Shown here piece after piece: positions 59,435-63,375 of a DNA stretch of 63,375 nt (its first letter is position 1; every line of letters starts with the position of its first letter). The notes under the pieces were generated by a model. It ran no database searches. It saw only the letters and a list, made by a program, of their open reading frames with translations, and was not told the origin of the DNA. Source of the stretch: Thermoanaerobacter thermocopriae JCM 7501 (GTDB lineage Bacteria > Bacillota > Thermoanaerobacteria > Thermoanaerobacterales > Thermoanaerobacteraceae); NCBI RefSeq assembly GCF_001310975.1, contig NZ_BAZY01000010.1:1-63375 (forward strand), given 5' to 3'. Both the position numbers and the translations under genes were made by a program.

Positions 59435-60338
59435 ATTTACAAGTTGTAATTGGAAAACTTAAATTAAAGAATCCAGTAATGGCAGCTTCAGGTACTTTTG
59501 GATTTGGAAGAGAGTACGGAGAATATATTGATTTAAATCAATTAGGAGCGATAGTTGTAAAAGGACTTACAGTAAAACCTAAAGAAGGTAATCCACCTCC
59601 ACGAGTTTATGAAACTCCTTGTGGAATGCTAAACAGTGTAGGGCTTCAAAATCCGGGTGTAGATGCTTTCATTGAGAAAGAGCTGCCTTTTTTAAGAGAT
59701 TATGATGTTGCTGTAATAGTGAATATTGCAGGAGAAACCATTGAGGAATTTGCTTATATGGCAAAGAAGCTTGATATAGATGGTGTTGATGGAATTGAAA
59801 TAAATGTCTCCTGTCCAAATGTGAAAAAAGGTGGTATGGCTTTTGGAATAAATCCTGAGGATATATTTAATATAACAAAAGAAGTAAAAAAAGTTACACA
59901 AAAAACCGTTATTGTAAAATTAACACCAAATGTGACGGATATTGGGGTTTGTGCTAAAGCAGCAGAAGATGGAGGAGCAGATGCTGTATCTTTAATTAAT
60001 ACAATTGCAGGGATGGCTATAGATATTGATACAAGAAAACCTGTTTTTAAGAATGTCATTGCAGGATTATCAGGCCTGCTATAAAGCCTATTGCCCTTAG
60101 GATGGTGTATGAGGCAGTGAGAGCCGTGAAAATTCCTGTTATAGGTATGGGCGGTATAAGTTCATTTAAAGATGCATTAGAATTTATGATTGCGGGGGCG
60201 AAGGCAGTGGCAATTGGCACTTGTAATTTTGTGAATCCCAATTGCACAATTGAGGTTATTGAGGGGATAAGACAATATATGGTTTTAAACAATATAGAGG
60301 ACATAAATGAGATTATAGGTTCTTTAAAGGTTGATTAA
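59431..60338 (+). CDS. pyrD: Dihydroorotate dehydrogenase B, catalytic subunit (frameshifted)
   Basis: About 302 residues after repair: [59 protein letters not shown] (catalytic Cys), [11 protein letters not shown], and after a missing base near 60073, [19 protein letters not shown] and [23 protein letters not shown] enzyme of the PyrD1B type, acting with PyrK. TTG start after GAGGAGGTGG. Confidence 0.95.
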
Positions 60339-60351
60339 AGGGGATGAGAAA

Positions 60352-60924
60352 ATGGAAAGAGAAGAAGTCTTAGAGATTTTTAGCAAGTTAGGAGTAATTA
60401 ACGAAGGACATTTTTTATTGACATCAGGAAAACACAGCGATACCTATTTGCAGTGTGCGAAAATATTCCAATATCCTAAATACAGCGAAATTTTTAGTAA
60501 CGAGTTGGCGCTAAAATTTAAGGATTACAAAATAGATGTTGTAATAGGACCTGCAATTGGAGGAATTATATTAGCCTATGAAGTTGCTCGTCAGGTTGGA
60601 GCAAAAGCTTTTTTTGCAGAAAGAGAAGAAGGAATGATGAAGCTAAGAAGAGGGTTTGAAATCAAAGAAGGAGAAAATGTGCTTGTAGTAGAAGATGTAG
60701 TGACAACAGGGGGCTCCGTAAAAGAAGTTATAGAGTTAGTCAATTCCTTAAAAGGTAATGTAATAGGAGTTGGAAGTATAGTTGATAGAAGCGACGGAAA
60801 GGTAAATTTTGAAGTTCTTTTTAAGTCTGTGGTAAGCTTGTACGTTGAAGCATTTGAAAGAGAGGAATGCCCCCTTTGCAAAGAAGGCATTCCTCTTGTA
60901 AAGCCGGGAAGCAGGAAATTTTAA
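60352..60924 (+). CDS. pyrE: Orotate phosphoribosyltransferase
   Basis: 190 residues: [58 protein letters not shown] and the PRPP loop [19 protein letters not shown]. Thermophile-type PyrE with a short Cys-rich tail ([16 protein letters not shown]). Last gene of the pyr operon; converges with the next gene, overlapping by four bases. Confidence 0.96.
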   Translation: MEREEVLEIFSKLGVINEGHFLLTSGKHSDTYLQCAKIFQYPKYSEIFSNELALKFKDYKIDVVIGPAIGGIILAYEVARQVGAKAFFAEREEGMMKLRRGFEIKEGENVLVVEDVVTTGGSVKEVIELVNSLKGNVIGVGSIVDRSDGKVNFEVLFKSVVSLYVEAFEREECPLCKEGIPLVKPGSRKF

Positions 60925-61154
60925 GGTATAAGCATATTTATAACTCTCATTGTCTCAGGTCCTACAATTCCATCAACTTTAAGGCCATTGTCCCTTTGAA
61001 ATCTCATAACAGCGTTTTTGGTTCTTGGTCCAAAAATGCCGTCTATTGGACCAGGGTCATAGCCTAAACTTTGAAGAATCATCTGAAGTTGAAGAACATC
61101 GTATCCGACGGTACCCTCATATAGAAGCCTGGAGCCTAATTGTTGCCTCTCCAT
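60921..61154 (-). CDS. Peptidoglycan-binding domain protein (PG_binding_1)
   Basis: A 77-residue protein consisting almost wholly of one PG_binding_1 domain: [40 protein letters not shown] and [13 protein letters not shown]. It has no signal peptide or catalytic domain, which is unusual for a wall-binding module. ATG 61154 follows GAGGTGA. Confidence 0.85.
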   Translation of the reverse strand: MERQQLGSRLLYEGTVGYDVLQLQMILQSLGYDPGPIDGIFGPRTKNAVMRFQRDNGLKVDGIVGPETMRVINMLIP

Positions 61155-61172
61155 TTTTTTCACCTCATTTAT

Positions 61173-61219
61173 ACACTTTCCCTATTACACAATATGATAA
61201 AACAGGGAAAGTGTTCTTT
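61173..61219. terminator. Hairpin between rlmI and the PG-binding gene
   Basis: ACACTTTCCCT (61173-61183) and AGGGAAAGTGT (61204-61214) are perfect complements around a 20-base loop. T residues follow on the plus strand only, so as an rlmI terminator it is atypical. Confidence 0.5.
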
Positions 61220-62396
61220 TTATAAGACTTGTAGAATTAGGCACTTTAAGTATTGAGTTTCTTCAGAGGCTAATAATATTGGATGGTCTTTTGATTGAGT
61301 ACGTTGTTCTACAAGTCTTACATTTCTTTTAGCATCATTGGCTGCCTCTTTAATGACACTTAAAAACATATCTGGTTTTATATGCTGTGAACAAGAACAA
61401 GAGATGAGAAAGCCTCCTTCTCTTAGAATTTTTAATGCTCTTAAATTTATTTCTTTGTATCCCCTTAATGCGTCTTTTACAGTTTCTTTACTTTTTGTAA
61501 AGGCAGGGGGATCTAGTATTATAGTATCAAACTTTCTGCCTTCTTTATCATATCTTCTTAATATGTCAAAGGCGTTGTCACATACGAAATTACATCTTCC
61601 TTGATAACCATTTAGTTCTACATTCTTTTTGGCCATTTCAATGGCTTCCTCAGAGATGTCGACTGTCTCGACTCTTTTTGCTCCATAGTGTAGGGCATGT
61701 ACTGTAAATGAACCAGTGTGGCTGAAACAATCAAGAACTTCTGCATCTTTGACATAATTTTGAATTGCTCTTCTGTTTTCTTTTTGATCTAAAAAATATC
61801 CAGTCTTTTGGCCATTTTCAATGTCTACCCAAAATTTTATTCCATTTTCTTCAAATTGTTGCATTGTGTCAAACTTGCCGTACAAATAACCTTTTTGCTG
61901 TGGAAGGCCCTCTAATTCTCTTACATTTACATCATTTCTTTCATAAATTCCTTTGGGATTTAATATTTCGATAAGAAGCTTTACTATTGTTTCTTTATAT
62001 CGATCTATACCTAATGAAAGTGTTTGAAGAACGAGATAGTCACCAAATTTGTCCACGATTAAAGCAGGTAAAAAATCTGCTTCTGCAAATACGACTCTAC
62101 AGGAGTTTAAATTGTCCATAACCTTTTTTTCTGTATTCCCAGGCTCTTTTAATTCTTTTTCTAAAAAATTCTTCATCTATTTCTTCATGAATATCCCGGG
62201 TCAATAGTCTTACTGTTATCATGGATTTTAAATTTATATAGCCTTTTCCTATGAATTCTTTTTTATGATTTAAAACATTTACAATTCCACCTGGAGTGTA
62301 ATCTCCTTCAATTCTATCTATTTCGGTTTTGTAAATCCAAGGGTGTCCGCTTAAAATCCTTTTAATATTTGTGTTTCTTAATATAACGTCTGTCAT
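61220..62396 (-). CDS. RlmI-type class I rRNA large-subunit methyltransferase (frameshifted)
   Basis: About 391 residues after repair. N-terminal PUA domain (GHPWIYKTEIDRIEGDYTPG) and a Rossmann methyltransferase: EVLDCFSHTGSFTVHALHYG (SAM motif I), FDTIILDPPAFTKSKE and EGGFLISCSCSQHI (Cys region). One extra base in a T7 run near 62125 splits it. The family methylates 23S rRNA cytosine C5. ATG 62396 follows AAGGAGAGA. Confidence 0.9.
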
Positions 62397-62506
62397 AATA
62401 TCTCTCCTTGCAACTTTTGATAACTTCTTTATATCATAACCGACCAAAATATTCAATTGTATTGACATATTCCTACAAATAGTATTAATATTGAAGGGGT
62501 GATAAT

Positions 62507-63214
62507 ATGCAAAAAGTACTTGGAAGAATAAGAAGAGCAGTTCAAGATTTTAATATGATAGAAGAGGGAGACATAATAGCTGTTGGTGTTTCAGGAGGAA
62601 AAGACAGTGTAACCCTTTTGTATGGATTACATCTTCTTAAAAATTTTTATCCAAAGAAATTTGAGGTAATGGGATTGATGTTGACGTTAGGTTATGACAA
62701 TTTTGATCCAAAGCCTGTAGAAAATTTTTGCCGAGAAAAAGAGATACCTTTTTTTATTAAAGAAACAGAGATAAAAAAAATAGTTTTTGATTACAGGAAA
62801 GAAGAAAATCCATGTTCTTTGTGTGCGAATTTAAGAAGAGGAGCTTTAAACAATTTTGCAAAAGAAAAAGGATGCAATAAAGTGGCTTTAGCACATCATT
62901 ATGATGACTTGATAGATACTTTTATCATGAATTTGTTTTACAATGGAAGGCTTCATACCTTTGAGCCGGTTTCTTTTTTAGACAGGTCAAAAATTACTGT
63001 AATAAGACCTATGATATATGTTAAGGAAAAAGACATTAGAAATGAGGTGAAAAAGAATAATTTGCCTGTTGTAAAGAACCCTTGCCCTGTTGAAGGACAT
63101 ACGACAAGGCATTATATAAGGAATTTGATAATAGATTTAAAGAAAGAAATACCTGAGATAGACAAAAGAATTTTTACAGCGATAAAAAAAGATATTTTTC
63201 ACTTTGAAGAATAA
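62507..63214 (+). CDS. TtcA-like tRNA 2-thiolation family ATPase
   Basis: A 235-residue PP-loop enzyme: IIAVGVSGGKDSVTLLYGLH (PP-loop), ENPCSLCANLRRGALNNFAK (CxxC), KVALAHHYDDLIDTFIMNLF and KNPCPVEGHTTR (further Cys). It belongs to the TtcA/TtuA group, where Cys residues bind an Fe-S cluster for tRNA thiolation. TtcA targets C32; which tRNA base is used here cannot be read from the sequence. Confidence 0.85.
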   Translation: MQKVLGRIRRAVQDFNMIEEGDIIAVGVSGGKDSVTLLYGLHLLKNFYPKKFEVMGLMLTLGYDNFDPKPVENFCREKEIPFFIKETEIKKIVFDYRKEENPCSLCANLRRGALNNFAKEKGCNKVALAHHYDDLIDTFIMNLFYNGRLHTFEPVSFLDRSKITVIRPMIYVKEKDIRNEVKKNNLPVVKNPCPVEGHTTRHYIRNLIIDLKKEIPEIDKRIFTAIKKDIFHFEE

Positions 63215-63308
63215 CTGCAAAGAAGAATAAAAGTTAGCAAAAAAGAGCATTAAGAAAAAAACAAGAACATTTTCCGTTATTTTTCGACTTAATGGGGTTT
63301 TATAGGGA

Positions 63309-63337
63309 TTGAACAATTCTTTTAAAAATGATATATT
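63309..63337 (+). promoter_or_regulatory. Strong promoter near the right edge
   Basis: TTGAAC (63309-63314), 17-base spacer, TATATT (63332-63337), followed by GACGTCGCTGCTGAGGCGGA. It drives something beyond the window. The GC-rich start of the transcript resembles leaders of stable RNA operons, a guess only. Confidence 0.45.
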
Positions 63338-63375
63338 AATAGACGTCGCTGCTGAGGCGGACAGCAAAGAAGGGA

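Overview
The window is an AT-rich, strongly SD-driven Firmicute chromosome segment. Gene content and order (divIVA/ylm cluster, T-box ileS, PyrR-attenuated pyr operon, DUF5665 next to a TraR/DksA-type protein, frequent TTG/GTG starts) suggest a thermophilic clostridium of the Thermoanaerobacter/Caldanaerobacter group. This placement comes from recognition, not from a search.

Layout. 1-8.1 kb: ridA, a HlyD-like adaptor, then yggS-sepF-yggT-ylmH-divIVA, a TM1266-type regulator, and ileS behind an Ile T-box. 8.1-15.6 kb: sulfur salvage (mtaD, class II aldolase, mtnA, an MTA/MTI phosphorylase, a methionine-gamma-lyase-like enzyme), with a FliK-like/FlhB-tail-like pair between mtaD and the aldolase. 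15.6-23.3 kb: trpEGDCFBA plus a core-only DAHP synthase, behind a Trp T-box with two antiterminator/terminator modules. 23.3-31.4 kb: mixed chromosome with a second gamma-family PLP enzyme, DUF5665, TraR/DksA, yjbQ, a PspC protein, tRNA-Trp, a secreted transglutaminase-like protein, an ECF sigma/anti-sigma pair, a deleted nitroreductase, a TauE permease and mscL. 31.4-51.7 kb: a defence island. It holds an IS110 remnant, a type III CRISPR effector operon built on a Csx11-type large subunit (III-C-like) with no array or adaptation genes, a BREX type 3 operon whose helicase gene is reduced to a stub, a DUF4236/TPR protein and a broken Uma2 gene. 51.9-63.4 kb: lspA, rluD, a 314-bp GC-rich foldback element, a HypE/AIR-synthase-like gene, the pyrR-B-C-F-K-D-E operon with two PyrR attenuators, rlmI, a ttcA-like gene and a strong terminal promoter.

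How the parts work together. MtaD would deaminate methylthioadenosine to methylthioinosine. The phosphorylase (Asn204 where adenine-specific enzymes have Asp) would release methylthioribose-1-P, MtnA would isomerise it, and the class II aldolase would split it, giving a short oxygen-independent salvage route. The trp and pyr blocks are complete pathways with RNA-level control. The Trp T-boxes carry UGGC, complementary to the GCCA end of the tRNA-Trp gene in this same window.

Quality caveat. About 35 single-base indels break genes across the window, including essential ones (ileS, lspA). Nearly all lie in short homopolymers and most are deletions. I treat these as probable sequencing errors and annotate the repaired genes over their full span. 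Larger losses (nitroreductase, peroxiredoxin, Uma2, BREX helicase, IS110) cannot be explained that way and are probably real.
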